Assembly (NCBI GenBank): GCA_019136545.1
Contig: JAGVUA010000152.1
Location: 1 to 62,537 of the forward strand
DNA length: 62,537 nucleotides
Reading direction: 5' to 3'
Origin: Betaproteobacteria bacterium
Lineage (GTDB): Bacteria > Pseudomonadota > Gammaproteobacteria > Burkholderiales > Rhodocyclaceae
Shown in pieces: positions 8,347 through 16,614 of this stretch. Each line of letters begins with the position of its first letter. The stretch's first letter is position 1. A model generated the notes under the pieces. The model was not told the origin of the DNA. It worked only from the letters and a program-made list of their open reading frames with translations, and did not search any database. The position numbers were made by a program, and so were the translations under genes.

Positions 8347-9134
8347 GGGACGACGTCGACTTGCAGCGCCAGCGGCGCCAGGTATTCGAGGGCGACGCCG
8401 CCCGCCCGGCCGCGGGCCAGCAGGTCGAGCAGCGGCAGCGCGCGCAGGGCGGGGATGTCGGTGCGCCGTTGCTCCAGCGCGGCGTCGGTCATGGCGGAAA
8501 CCGGCGTGTCGCCAAGGCTGACTTTCACCGCGGCCAGCGAACGGGCGCCGCGCGCCGGCGCCAGCAGCAGCGCGACGCCGCCGGCATCGGGCACCGGCCG
8601 CTTGGCGAAGATCGGCTCGGGATACTCGGCGTCGTAGGAGATGAGCAGGATGGGCGCGTCGGCGGTCGCCATTTGCGTCATCGCCTCCAGCAGGCCGGCG
8701 GCGAAGCTGGCGTCGTAGGCGCACAGCACCTGGCTCGGCGCCATGGCGCCGGTGGCGATGCCCCAGTAGCCGGCGGCGGCGTTGTGCACCGAATTGTGGA
8801 AGCGCGTCGGCGACACGGCGCGGTCGTCGGAGGCCAGCGTCTCGCAGAGCGCGTGGCAGTTGTGGCCGTCGCCCGACGACGAGGTGAATACCGTCGCCAG
8901 CGTGGATGCGTCGGCCCCGGCCTGCGCCACCGCTTCCAGCCCGACGCCCAGCGCGGCCTTGACCAGCCGGCTGGCGCGCCGGCGCTCGGCCGGCGGCAGC
9001 ACCGCCGGCGGCGCCAGTTCCGTCGGCGCGCTCCGGTAGGACGCCTGTCCCGCCAGCACGGCGGCGGCCGCCGGCCAGCCGGTGATGCCGGGCGCGAGGA
9101 AGCCGATTCCGTCGATCCAGGCGGTCGGCATCAT
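8340..9134 (-). CDS. ketosynthase-like chain length factor (ApeC type)
   Basis: 264 residues, shorter than an active ketosynthase and lacking its Cys-containing nucleophile elbow; the equivalent region reads CAYDASFAAGLLEAM. FHNSVHNAAAGYWGIA and YDAEYPEP are typical of the ketoacyl-synthase-like N-terminal family (PF13723) found in aryl polyene clusters. There it pairs with a ketosynthase and sets chain length. It begins 58 bases after vapC and overlaps the dehydratase. A GGCTGACTTT word lies inside it, read on the opposite strand as Lys-Val-Ser. Confidence 0.8.
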   Translation of the reverse strand: MMPTAWIDGIGFLAPGITGWPAAAAVLAGQASYRSAPTELAPPAVLPPAERRRASRLVKAALGVGLEAVAQAGADASTLATVFTSSSGDGHNCHALCETLASDDRAVSPTRFHNSVHNAAAGYWGIATGAMAPSQVLCAYDASFAAGLLEAMTQMATADAPILLISYDAEYPEPIFAKRPVPDAGGVALLLAPARGARSLAAVKVSLGDTPVSAMTDAALEQRRTDIPALRALPLLDLLARGRAGGVALEYLAPLALQVDVVPC

Positions 9135-9192
9135 GCCCGTCCCGGAGGGCGACGCACGCTCGGTTCCCGATTGCCGCTACCGTTCCCGCTCA

Positions 9193-9567
9193 TCAGTGCG
9201 TCGCCTCGGCATATGCGAGGCCCAGTTCCACAGCAGCCCGCCGCAGCCGCTTGTCGCGAGTCCACAAACGGCTACCGGCAGCGATCGCCGCCGCCGCCAG
9301 CAGATGCATGTCGATGTAGCCCAGACCCCGTCCCATTAGCGCCTGCCGCTCGATGAAGTACAGCACTTCCTCGTCGCTCGCCAGCGGCGCCTTGGGCAGG
9401 CTGCCGAGCAGGCCCATGACTTGCGCGCGGGCGCGCAGCGTCCCGCAGGCGATTTCGCCGATCACGAACGGATGGACGAGTGCACGGCCCGACTCCAGTA
9501 CCTGCACGACCGATTGATCGCCATGGCGCAGATGATCCACCCAAACCGAAGTGTCGAGCAACACCAT
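9193..9567 (-). CDS. vapC: PIN-domain toxin, VapC family
   Basis: 124 residues with the PIN-domain acidic set: Asp5 (LLDTSVWVDHL), Glu38 (IGEIACG), Asp86 (YIDMHLL) and Asp105 (WTRDKRL). These coordinate Mg2+ in VapC ribonucleases, which cleave RNA such as tRNA. The gene starts 5 bases after the stop of the small ribbon-helix-helix gene, the usual antitoxin-toxin order. The module sits between two genes of the polyene-like cluster, and its target is unknown. Confidence 0.88.
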   Translation of the reverse strand: MVLLDTSVWVDHLRHGDQSVVQVLESGRALVHPFVIGEIACGTLRARAQVMGLLGSLPKAPLASDEEVLYFIERQALMGRGLGYIDMHLLAAAAIAAGSRLWTRDKRLRRAAVELGLAYAEATH

Positions 9568-9572
9568 GACCG

Positions 9573-9776
9573 TCAGGCGGGCGCGCTCCGCCGCCGCGGC
9601 GCTGGCTTGATACGTTTTTCCGTGCCCCCCAGCTGCGCCAGGCGACGCGCGCTTTCGCGCTGGATGAGCGCCGCAAGCGCTTCCCGCAACAGCGCCGACC
9701 GCTCCCGCACGCCGCTCAGGCTGACGGCCTGTTCGAGCAATTCGTCATCGAGATTCACCGTCGTCCGCATCTTCAT
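9573..9776 (-). CDS. vapB: ribbon-helix-helix antitoxin, VapB family
   Basis: 67 residues. The N-terminal MRTTVNLDDELLEQA is a typical MetJ/Arc-type DNA-binding strand and helix, and the Arg/Pro-rich tail ([11 protein letters not shown]) would wrap the toxin. It should neutralise the PIN toxin and autorepress. A short inverted repeat lies 11 bases upstream of its start and is the probable operator. Confidence 0.85.
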   Translation of the reverse strand: MKMRTTVNLDDELLEQAVSLSGVRERSALLREALAALIQRESARRLAQLGGTEKRIKPAPRRRSAPA

Positions 9777-9787
9777 GCTCTCCTGAT

Positions 9788-9807
9788 TGATGCAAAATAT
9801 AGCATCA
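9788..9807 (-). promoter_or_regulatory. inverted repeat, probable vapBC operator
   Basis: TGATGC and GCATCA form 6-base arms around an AT-only 8-base centre (AAAATATA), just upstream of vapB. The AT-rich centre could also hold the -10 box. VapB and other RHH proteins bind such short palindromes. The right arm overlaps the stop codon of the ketosynthase gene 9805-11022. Confidence 0.55.
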
Positions 9808-11022
9808 TTCGATGATTGATCCGGTGGTTCTGCTGGCCCTCCCGAACACCAGGCTGCAATTGCTGCCGCCGAAGCCGAAGGAATTCGACAGCGCGCGGCG
9901 CACGTCGCCGCGGCGCGTGGCCAGCAGGTAGTCGATCGGCATGGCCGGGTCCGGCGTCGCCGTGCCGGCGCTGCCGGGCAGGAAGCCGTGGCGCAACGCC
10001 AGGGCGCAGACGACCGCTTCGACGGCGCCGGCGGCGCCCAGCGTGTGGCCGGTGGCGCCCTTGGTCGAGCTCATCGGTACCCGGTCGCCGAACAGCGCCG
10101 CCACGGCCTTGCCTTCGGCGGCGTCGTTGCTCGGCGTCGCCGTGCCGTGCAGGTTGATGTAGTCGATGTCGCCGGCCGCGAGCTCCGCATCCTTCAGCGC
10201 CGCTTCCATCGCCAGCCGCGCGCCCAGGCCCTCGGGGTGCGGCGCGGACATGTGGTAGGCGTCGCTCGATTCGCCGGCGCCGAGCAGCAGCACCGCCTCG
10301 GCGTCGAGCGAGGCGGGCGGCTTCTCCAGCAGGGCGAAGGCCGCGCCTTCGCCGACCGAGATGCCGTTTCTGTTCGCGTCATACGGCCGGCAGGGCTGCG
10401 GCGAAGTCAGTTCCAGCGAGCTGAAGCCGTAGAGCGTGGTCAGGCACAGCGAGTCGACGCCGCCGACCAGCGCCGCGTCGATGAGGCCGCTTTCGATCAT
10501 GCGCGCGGCGGCGGCGAACACCTTGGCCGAGGACGAGCAGGCCGTCGATACCGCTACGGCCGGTCCTTCGAGGCCGAAGTGCTCGCGCACGAAGCCGGCG
10601 ACGGAATAGGTGTTGTGCGTCGTCGGGTAGATGAAGTCGGCCGGCAGCGCGCCGGTCTGGGGATCGCGCCGGCGGTAGGCGAGTTCGGTCTGCAGGATGC
10701 CGGCCGTGCTGGTGCCGAGGATGACGCCGAGCCGGCGCTTGCCGACTTTGCCGATCGCCGCGCGCACCGCCTCGTCGAAGCCGTCGGCACGCAGGCCGAG
10801 CAGCGCCAGCCGGTGGTTGCGGCAATCGTGGCGCGCCAGTTCGACGGGCAGGCGCACCTCATCGACGCCGGCCACTGCGCCGATCCAGGTATCGAGCCGC
10901 ACGGTTTCGAAGTCGCAGTGCCGAAGGCCGCTGGCCGCGGTTTCCAGCGCCGCCCGCATCGGCGCCAAGCCGCGCCCGAGGCAGGTGGCGGCAGTGAAAT
11001 GCGATAACAGAAGAGGCGTCAC
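9805..11022 (-). CDS. beta-ketoacyl-ACP synthase (FabB/ApeR-like)
   Basis: 405 residues with an intact active site: Cys162 (STACSSSAK), His292 (LHGTATPSND), Lys321 and His326 (STKGATGHTLGAAG), plus the SFGFGGSNCSLVF end. An acyl-condensing enzyme that likely initiates or extends the polyene chain, possibly paired with the chain-length factor at 8340-9134. It is the first gene of the left operon half and is divergent from the rhodanese gene. The vapBC module separates it from its expected partners. Confidence 0.88.
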   Translation of the reverse strand: MTPLLLSHFTAATCLGRGLAPMRAALETAASGLRHCDFETVRLDTWIGAVAGVDEVRLPVELARHDCRNHRLALLGLRADGFDEAVRAAIGKVGKRRLGVILGTSTAGILQTELAYRRRDPQTGALPADFIYPTTHNTYSVAGFVREHFGLEGPAVAVSTACSSSAKVFAAAARMIESGLIDAALVGGVDSLCLTTLYGFSSLELTSPQPCRPYDANRNGISVGEGAAFALLEKPPASLDAEAVLLLGAGESSDAYHMSAPHPEGLGARLAMEAALKDAELAAGDIDYINLHGTATPSNDAAEGKAVAALFGDRVPMSSTKGATGHTLGAAGAVEAVVCALALRHGFLPGSAGTATPDPAMPIDYLLATRRGDVRRALSNSFGFGGSNCSLVFGRASRTTGSIIE

Positions 11023-11113
11023 GATGCGGCAGTTTCAAGCGATGGCGCAGTGTAGCAGAGCGAAAAATCGCCCCGCCATGCCTGCAGAATAACCCTTGCT
11101 GCCGCGATGCCAC

Positions 11114-11141
11114 TTGACCGGATTCCGGCGGCTTCGATAAT
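11114..11141 (+). promoter_or_regulatory. sigma-70 promoter for the rhodanese gene
   Basis: TTGACC (11114-11119), a 16-base spacer and GATAAT (11136-11141), each box one base from consensus. Transcription would start near 11148, upstream of the chosen ATG at 11174. This excludes the in-frame TTG at 11141 as the translation start. Confidence 0.6.
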
Positions 11142-11173
11142 TGAAAACCTTCCGTCAACCCAGGAGCCCGACC

Positions 11174-12208
11174 ATGCGCCGCTATCTGCAACGAGCACTC
11201 TTCCTCTTCGCCGCGTGCCTGTCCGTACTCTTCGTTGCCGGCGCGGCAAGCGCGGCGGCGCCCATCATCGATGCCGCCGAGGCGAAGGCCGCCATCGCGC
11301 GCGGCGCCCTGGTCTGGGACGTGCGCGCCACGCCGCTCTACCGCAAGGGGCACGTGCCGGGAGCGATCAATATCGGCGATATCGGCGTCGTGCTGCGCAA
11401 TCCGGTGACCGAGGACTTCATCGACACGGCGCAGATCGAGAAGCTGCTCGGCCAGGCCGGTCTCGACACCACGCGGGAAATCGTCGTCTATGCGGACCGC
11501 GGGTCGCCTTACGCCCATTTCGGACGCTACGCGCTGCGTTACTTCGGCGCCGACAAGGTGAGCGTGCTGCACGACGGCATCGAAGGCTGGCAGGCCGCCG
11601 GCGGCGCCCTGGAAACCGCTGATGCCACGCGTCCGGCCATTGCCCTCAAGCTCGTCGAGCGCCCCGAACTGGCCGTGAATACCGAGGAAGTCATCGCCCG
11701 TGCCAAGGCCGGCAGCGCCCAGATCATCGATGCGCGCACCAGCGGCGAATATGCCGGCAACGACGTGCGCGCCATTCGCGGCGGCAACATCCCCGGCGCC
11801 GTGAACATCCCCTACGAGATGAACTGGAAGGACCCCGAAACGGCCGCGAAGCTTGCCCGCCGGCTGGTGCCGGACAACGGCGGCGCCGCGCTCGGCTCGC
11901 CGGAACAGCTCAAGGCGCTCTACGCCAGGCTCGATCCGAACAAGGAAACGGTCGTGTATTGCCAGAGCGGCGTGCGCGCCGCCGAGACGGCTTCGGTGCT
12001 GGAAACCCTGGGCTTCAAGAACATCAAGGTCTACGACTCGTCCTGGCTCGGCTACGCCGCGCGCCTGGATGCGCCCGCCGCCAACGAGCGCTTCTTCAAC
12101 GTCGGCGCCCTCAACGGCCGCCTGGCTGCCATGCAGCGGCGCATCGACGAGCTGGAGAAGCTGGTCGCCGACCTGCAAACCTCGCGCGCCGCCGGCGCGC
12201 CGAAGTAG
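11174..12208 (+). CDS. periplasmic tandem rhodanese-like protein
   Basis: 344 residues. A signal peptide (hydrophobic core about residues 8-27, ending AASAAAP) is followed by two rhodanese domains. The first has ADRGS at the active-site loop where Cys is expected, so it is inactive. The second has Cys263 in VYCQSGVRAA and should be a sulfurtransferase. The C-terminus ends in a short coiled coil (RRIDELEKLVADL). The start has AGGAG 7 bases upstream. It stands alone, divergent from the ketosynthase and convergent with the methyltransferase, splitting the polyene-like cluster in two. Confidence 0.85.
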   Translation: MRRYLQRALFLFAACLSVLFVAGAASAAAPIIDAAEAKAAIARGALVWDVRATPLYRKGHVPGAINIGDIGVVLRNPVTEDFIDTAQIEKLLGQAGLDTTREIVVYADRGSPYAHFGRYALRYFGADKVSVLHDGIEGWQAAGGALETADATRPAIALKLVERPELAVNTEEVIARAKAGSAQIIDARTSGEYAGNDVRAIRGGNIPGAVNIPYEMNWKDPETAAKLARRLVPDNGGAALGSPEQLKALYARLDPNKETVVYCQSGVRAAETASVLETLGFKNIKVYDSSWLGYAARLDAPAANERFFNVGALNGRLAAMQRRIDELEKLVADLQTSRAAGAPK

Positions 12209-12222
12209 CGCGCGATGCCCCG

Positions 12223-12250
12223 GGGAATGCGGCCGAACGGCCGCGTTCCC
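12223..12250. terminator. GC-rich stem-loop between convergent genes
   Basis: GGGAA-T-GCGGCCG pairs with CGGCCGC-G-TTCCC: a 12-pair stem with one wobble and an AA/GAAC loop, 15 bases after the rhodanese stop. No T-run follows, so it is at best a weak intrinsic terminator or an RNA-stabilising structure. Confidence 0.45.
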
Positions 12251-12262
12251 GCGTCGCCAAGA

Positions 12263-12288
12263 TGTCGCCAAAGTCAGCCGTGGCGACA
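12263..12288. repeat. second stem-loop with the GCTGACTTT word in its loop
   Basis: TGTCGCCA (12263-12270) pairs with TGGCGACA (12281-12288) around a 10-base loop AAGTCAGCCG. The loop and last stem base contain AAAGTCAGC, the reverse complement of the recurrent word. A further direct copy of GTCGCCA lies at 12253-12259. It lies between convergent stops and is the only copy of the word outside a gene. Confidence 0.55.
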
Positions 12289-12312
12289 CGCCGGTCCGAG
12301 ACGGCGGTCCGC

Positions 12313-12873
12313 CTAAAAAACGCCGGGGATGATGCGCCAGGTCCGGCGCATGTAGTCCGCATAGGCGGCGCCGAAGTAGTCGAGGCATTCGCGCTCCTCG
12401 GCGAAGACCATGACCAGCAGCAGTAGCGTGACGCCGCAGGCGATGGCGGTGCCCGGCCAGGAAGGCGCCTCCAGCAAGGCCGCCCAGGCGAGCGCGAGCA
12501 GGGACGCGTACATGGGGTGCCGGATGTGGGCAAAGATGCCGCGAGTGACCAGCGTGGTCGTTTTTTCCCATTCGTACAGCGCGGCGCCTTCGCGCTGGCC
12601 GGTGACGTCGCCGTAGCGAACCAGCGCCAGCACGCCCAGCATGACGAGCGCGAAGCTGACGCTGAGCAGCGGCCAGGCGATGAGCTGGTGCACCGAGTAG
12701 GGATCCTTGCCCCAGGCGCCGCGGTTCATCACCCAGAGCGCCAGGATGCCTTCCCAGGCGAAGAAGCGGTAGAAGCCGTGGCTGCCGGGGCAGCGCAACG
12801 GCTTGCGCGAGAACCAGGCGACGGCCGCCGTGCCGGCGCCAAACAGCATGATATCGGTCGCCATGCCGGTCAT
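12313..12873 (-). CDS. isoprenylcysteine carboxyl methyltransferase-type membrane protein
   Basis: 186 residues with several hydrophobic segments and the ICMT/PEMT C-terminal signature: RHPMYASLLAL, then EERECLDYFGAAYADYMRR and RIIPG. Such enzymes methylate carboxyl, thiol or amino groups of lipids or prenylated substrates with SAM. The ATG overlaps the deacetylase stop (ATGA). As the last gene of the right operon half it may decorate the pathway product (inference); such a gene is not part of the core aryl polyene set. Confidence 0.8.
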   Translation of the reverse strand: MTGMATDIMLFGAGTAAVAWFSRKPLRCPGSHGFYRFFAWEGILALWVMNRGAWGKDPYSVHQLIAWPLLSVSFALVMLGVLALVRYGDVTGQREGAALYEWEKTTTLVTRGIFAHIRHPMYASLLALAWAALLEAPSWPGTAIACGVTLLLLVMVFAEERECLDYFGAAYADYMRRTWRIIPGVF

Positions 12874-13670
12874 GGGACGAGGGCGTCGTCGAGCGTCACG
12901 GAATGCAGCGCGCATTCCCGCACACGGGCGAGCAGGCGGGGCAGCGCTTCGAGGATCACCGGCTTGCCGGACGCGGCGCGCGCGGCGTGGCCGTCGTGCA
13001 TGAGCAGGATGTCGCCGGCGGCCAGGTCGCGCGCCAAGCGCGCGTGCACCGTGTCGACGTCGCCGCAACGCGTGTCGAAGGGCCGGCGCGTCCAGCTGGC
13101 CAGGCGCAGGTCGAGGCCGGCCAGCACGGGATCGAGAAACGGATTGCGCAGTCCGGCGGTGGGCCGGAACCAGCGCGGCGCGCGGCCGACGGCCCCGGCG
13201 ATGCTGTGCTGCGCCTCGACGATCTCGCGGCGCATGCCGCCGGGCCCGCGCGCGGCGAACATCGTCAGATGCCGCTGGCTGTGGTTTTCGATCGCATGGC
13301 CGCGCGCGACCATCTCGCGCGCAAGGACCGGGTGGGCGGCGACCCGTTCGCCGATGCAGAAGAACGTCGCCTTCATGCCGCCCGCGAGGTCGAGCAGGTC
13401 GAGCACCTGCGGCGTCACCTCGGGATCGGGGCCGTCGTCGATGGTCAGCGCGATCTCGCGGCGCATGGCCGCGGCCGCGGGCAGGCGCGTCAGGTTGGGG
13501 CCGAGCAGGGTGGAGCGGGGCAGCAGGCCGGCCGTCGTCAGCAGCGCCTGGTTGGCGGCAACGGCGGCGAGCGCGTAGGGCCAGAGTGCGGGCGCCGCCA
13601 GCGCGGCAACCCCCGCGCCGACGTGCACGGCAAAGCTCGCCTGGAGCGTCGCGCTCGGCCGCCAGCCCAT
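12870..13670 (-). CDS. polysaccharide deacetylase (NodB homology domain)
   Basis: 266 residues. Two N-terminal hydrophobic segments are followed by a NodB domain with LTIDDGPDP (catalytic base and metal Asp), ENHSQRH (metal His pair), RPTAG and LLMHDGH. The family hydrolyses N- or O-acetyl groups on sugars with a divalent metal. It overlaps the MMPL gene by one base and the methyltransferase by four, so it is an integral operon member. Its placement in a polyene-type cluster suggests that a glycan or acetylated head group is modified (inference). Confidence 0.85.
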   Translation of the reverse strand: MGWRPSATLQASFAVHVGAGVAALAAPALWPYALAAVAANQALLTTAGLLPRSTLLGPNLTRLPAAAAMRREIALTIDDGPDPEVTPQVLDLLDLAGGMKATFFCIGERVAAHPVLAREMVARGHAIENHSQRHLTMFAARGPGGMRREIVEAQHSIAGAVGRAPRWFRPTAGLRNPFLDPVLAGLDLRLASWTRRPFDTRCGDVDTVHARLARDLAAGDILLMHDGHAARAASGKPVILEALPRLLARVRECALHSVTLDDALVP

Positions 13671-16051
13671 CAGCGCGCCTTGCCGCCGGCCAGCATGGCC
13701 GACAAGATCAGCGCCAGCACGGCGCCGGGGCCGACGGTGACGCCGATGGCGTGCAGCACCGGCACGGTCGAGGTGGCCAGCGCGCCGAAGCCGATCACCG
13801 TGGTGGCATTGGCAACGGCCAGCGACGCCAGCGTGCGCGGCGCGATCGCGCCGGCGGCGCGGCTGTCCTTGTCGAAGAACAGCGCGTAGTTGGAACCGAC
13901 CGCGACCGTGAGCAGCAGGCCGACCAGATGCAGCAGCGTCATGCGCTCGCCGGCCAGCACCAGGCCGGCCATGACCAGCAGCACGGCGATCACCAGCGGC
14001 GCCATGACGCGCAGCATGCGACGCACCGAATGCAGCGAGACGGCCAGCAGCGCGGCGATGGCGGCAAAACCGGCCAGCGACAGCGCGATCGCCTCGTCGA
14101 GGTATTCGGCATACAGCCGGTTCGCTTCGCGGCCGACGTCGAGAAATATCGCCCCCGGCTCATCGCTCAATGCGGCGCGCACCCGGGCGGCATCGATCTC
14201 GCCCCCCGCCGGCGCGCGCAGCGGCAAGAGCGCCGACCAGCCGGACGGCGCGCCGGCGCGCTTGAGCAGCATCGCCTCCACCGCCAGCGCGAGCGTGCTG
14301 CCCTTGAAGGCGTCGGCGTCCAGCCACGGCTGACTTTCGACGCTTCTGGCGGTGTCGACGTCGTCGAGGAAGGGCGCCAGCTTCTCGGCGCGCAGCGGCA
14401 GGTCCGCCGTCGCCGCGCGCAGGCGGCGCGCCAGCTCCTCGCGGTCGGGCAGCGCGGCGCGCCTCGCCTGCTGGGTGGCGCGGCTGGGCAGGAAGCGCGT
14501 CGGCGTGTCGAAGCCGGCGAGGACGCCCTGGTCGACCAGGGTCTGCAGCCGCCCGGCGACGCGCTCGGCGGCGGCCAGGGCCGCTTCGCGGCCGGGCGCG
14601 CTGACGACGACCAGATAGCCCTGGCCCGGCGCGCCCAGTTCGCCGCGCAAGGATTCGTCGAGCGCCAGCAGCGCCGGCGACACCGGACTCAGTTCCGCCA
14701 GCCGCAAGTTCCAGAGACGGTCGCGCTGGGCGACGAGGGTCGCCACCGCCAGCACCGCCAGCCCCAGCGCCAGCCAGCGCCACCGGCCCAGTCCGCCCAG
14801 CAGCGGCGCCACCGCGCGGCCGATGGCCGCGGTATCCGGCAGGCGAAAGCCGGCCGGACGCAGCGCCGGCAGCACGAAGCGCGTCGTGGCGGCGGCGACC
14901 AGCAGCCCCGACATCGAGTAAAGACCGAGTTGCGCCAGGCCGGCAAAACCCGAGAAGAGCAGGGAGGCGAAACCGACCAGCGAGGTCAGCACGCCGAGGC
15001 GAATGGTCGGCCAGAAACGCTCGCGCCAATCGCCCTCATTGCCATCGCTACCCTCGCTGCCCTGGCCGCCATGCCGCGATTGCACGAAGTAATAGATGCT
15101 GTAGTCGACGGCCTCGCCGATCAGCGTGGTGCCGAAGCCGATGGTCAGGCCGTGCACGTGGCCGAAGCCGAGGCTGACGGCGGCGATGCCGGCCAGCGCG
15201 CCCGACACCACGGGCAGCAGTCCGAGCGCCAGCGCCGGCCATGAGCGAAACACGAGCATCAGCACCGCGACGATGCCGATGCCGCTGACCATGGCCAGGC
15301 GCTCGACTTCGCTGCGGATGGTGCGGCGGGCATCCACCGAGAACACCGGCGTGCCCGAGACCAGCAGGCGAATTTCCGCCGCTTGCGGCAGTTGCGCGCG
15401 CGCCTCGGCAAAAGCGGCCTGCAGCCACGCCAGCGCCTGCTCCTGACCGTCGGTGTCGGCGCCGGAGGCGACGGTCTGCGCCATCAGCAGCGCGGTCCGG
15501 CCGTCGCGCGACATCCAGACACCGTGCACGCTGGCCGGGCCGCGGTCGGCGCCCAGGGCGCCGAGCAGTTCCATCGTTTCGCCGGTGGGATCGCGCGGCA
15601 GCAGGCGCTTGATCATCAGGCCGGCCGGCGAGGCGAGCAGCTCGATGCTGTCGCCGATGGCCTGGCGCAGCCCGTCGACGCTGAAGCGTTCCGCCGTCAC
15701 TGCCGGGCTCAACAGATAGCGGTGGGCGAACAGCAGGTCGCGATCCTTCGCCAGCGCCGCCGCATCGCCATTCTGCACGCCGGCGAATTCGGGGCTGGCC
15801 GCCAGCCGCCCGGCGAGCTGTTTCGACAATTCGGCGCGGGCGGCCGGCGCGCCGCCTTCGAGGCCGATCAGCAACAGGCGCGACAGCGCGCCTTCGCGCA
15901 GCTGCTCGACGAGCAGTTGCTGGGTCGCCGAGGGGCGTTGCGGCATGAAGGCCGACATGTCGGCGGTGAAGCGCGTCGGCGCGATGACGACGATGCAGGC
16001 GGCCAGGCCCAGCAGCCAGGCTATGACGGCACGGCGATCGGATCGGGTCAC
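13670..16051 (-). CDS. MMPL/RND-family lipid exporter (ApeM-like)
   Basis: 793 residues starting at GTG 16051, which overlaps the LolA-like stop (GTGA). Layout is typical of RND exporters: an N-terminal membrane helix (about 9-27), a large periplasmic loop, a block of helices with IGFGTTLIGEAVDYSIYY, a second loop and a final block with AVGSNYALFFDKDS. It would move the finished lipid or polyene across the inner membrane. It is the standard exporter of aryl polyene and xanthomonadin clusters, working with the LolA-like protein. A GGCTGACTTT word is read in reverse as Glu-Ser-Gln-Pro. Confidence 0.85.
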   Translation of the reverse strand: MTRSDRRAVIAWLLGLAACIVVIAPTRFTADMSAFMPQRPSATQQLLVEQLREGALSRLLLIGLEGGAPAARAELSKQLAGRLAASPEFAGVQNGDAAALAKDRDLLFAHRYLLSPAVTAERFSVDGLRQAIGDSIELLASPAGLMIKRLLPRDPTGETMELLGALGADRGPASVHGVWMSRDGRTALLMAQTVASGADTDGQEQALAWLQAAFAEARAQLPQAAEIRLLVSGTPVFSVDARRTIRSEVERLAMVSGIGIVAVLMLVFRSWPALALGLLPVVSGALAGIAAVSLGFGHVHGLTIGFGTTLIGEAVDYSIYYFVQSRHGGQGSEGSDGNEGDWRERFWPTIRLGVLTSLVGFASLLFSGFAGLAQLGLYSMSGLLVAAATTRFVLPALRPAGFRLPDTAAIGRAVAPLLGGLGRWRWLALGLAVLAVATLVAQRDRLWNLRLAELSPVSPALLALDESLRGELGAPGQGYLVVVSAPGREAALAAAERVAGRLQTLVDQGVLAGFDTPTRFLPSRATQQARRAALPDREELARRLRAATADLPLRAEKLAPFLDDVDTARSVESQPWLDADAFKGSTLALAVEAMLLKRAGAPSGWSALLPLRAPAGGEIDAARVRAALSDEPGAIFLDVGREANRLYAEYLDEAIALSLAGFAAIAALLAVSLHSVRRMLRVMAPLVIAVLLVMAGLVLAGERMTLLHLVGLLLTVAVGSNYALFFDKDSRAAGAIAPRTLASLAVANATTVIGFGALATSTVPVLHAIGVTVGPGAVLALILSAMLAGGKAR

Positions 16052-16614
16052 TCGGCCGCCACCGGTTCGACGGTCATGGTCGAACTGTCGCCGTCGGCCT
16101 GCAGGTAGCGGATCCATTCCACCTGGTTCTTCGAACCGCCGAAGGTGATGCGCAGCACGAAGGCGGCGATGCGCGGGTCGCTGGGCAGGAGGTCGAGCGT
16201 CCAGCGCTGTTCGTCGCCGTCCAGGCGCAGCTTGTAACTTTTCTCCAGCGTCGCCCGGTCGCCGGACAGCGTGCCGCGCAGGCTGTCCACGAAAGCGAGC
16301 GCCCCCGGCTGCTCTGCGAGGCGGACTTGGAACTTCTGCTTGCCGCGCTCGAACAGCAGCGTGTCGCCGTCGACCACCATCAGTTCCGGCTTGGGCTTGA
16401 GCGTGCGCTTTTCGAGGCGCGCCGGCGGCTGATAGCGCAGCTCGCCGGAAGAAACCACCGGCTTGTCGAGCAAGGCGATGTTCTTGGTTTCGACGAAGCG
16501 CGCCCGGCCGCCTTCGTGCCGGGCGAGGCTCTGCATCAGCGCGTCGATGTCCCAGGCGGCCTGCACCGGCAGCGCGACGAAAGTCAGCCATGGCAGCACG
16601 CCGAGTTTCCTCAT
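16048..16614 (-). CDS. LolA-like outer membrane lipid carrier
   Basis: 188 residues with a short signal peptide (ending VALPVQAAW) and a LolA-fold sequence: ARFVETKNIALLDKPVVSSGEL, RLEKRTLKPKPELMVVDG and QRWTLDLLPSDPRIAAFVLRI patterns. In aryl polyene clusters this protein is thought to ferry the product through the periplasm. It is coupled by 4-base overlaps to the acyltransferase and the MMPL gene. A GGCTGACTTT word encodes Leu-Thr-Phe within its signal peptide. Confidence 0.82.
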   Translation of the reverse strand: MRKLGVLPWLTFVALPVQAAWDIDALMQSLARHEGGRARFVETKNIALLDKPVVSSGELRYQPPARLEKRTLKPKPELMVVDGDTLLFERGKQKFQVRLAEQPGALAFVDSLRGTLSGDRATLEKSYKLRLDGDEQRWTLDLLPSDPRIAAFVLRITFGGSKNQVEWIRYLQADGDSSTMTVEPVAAE

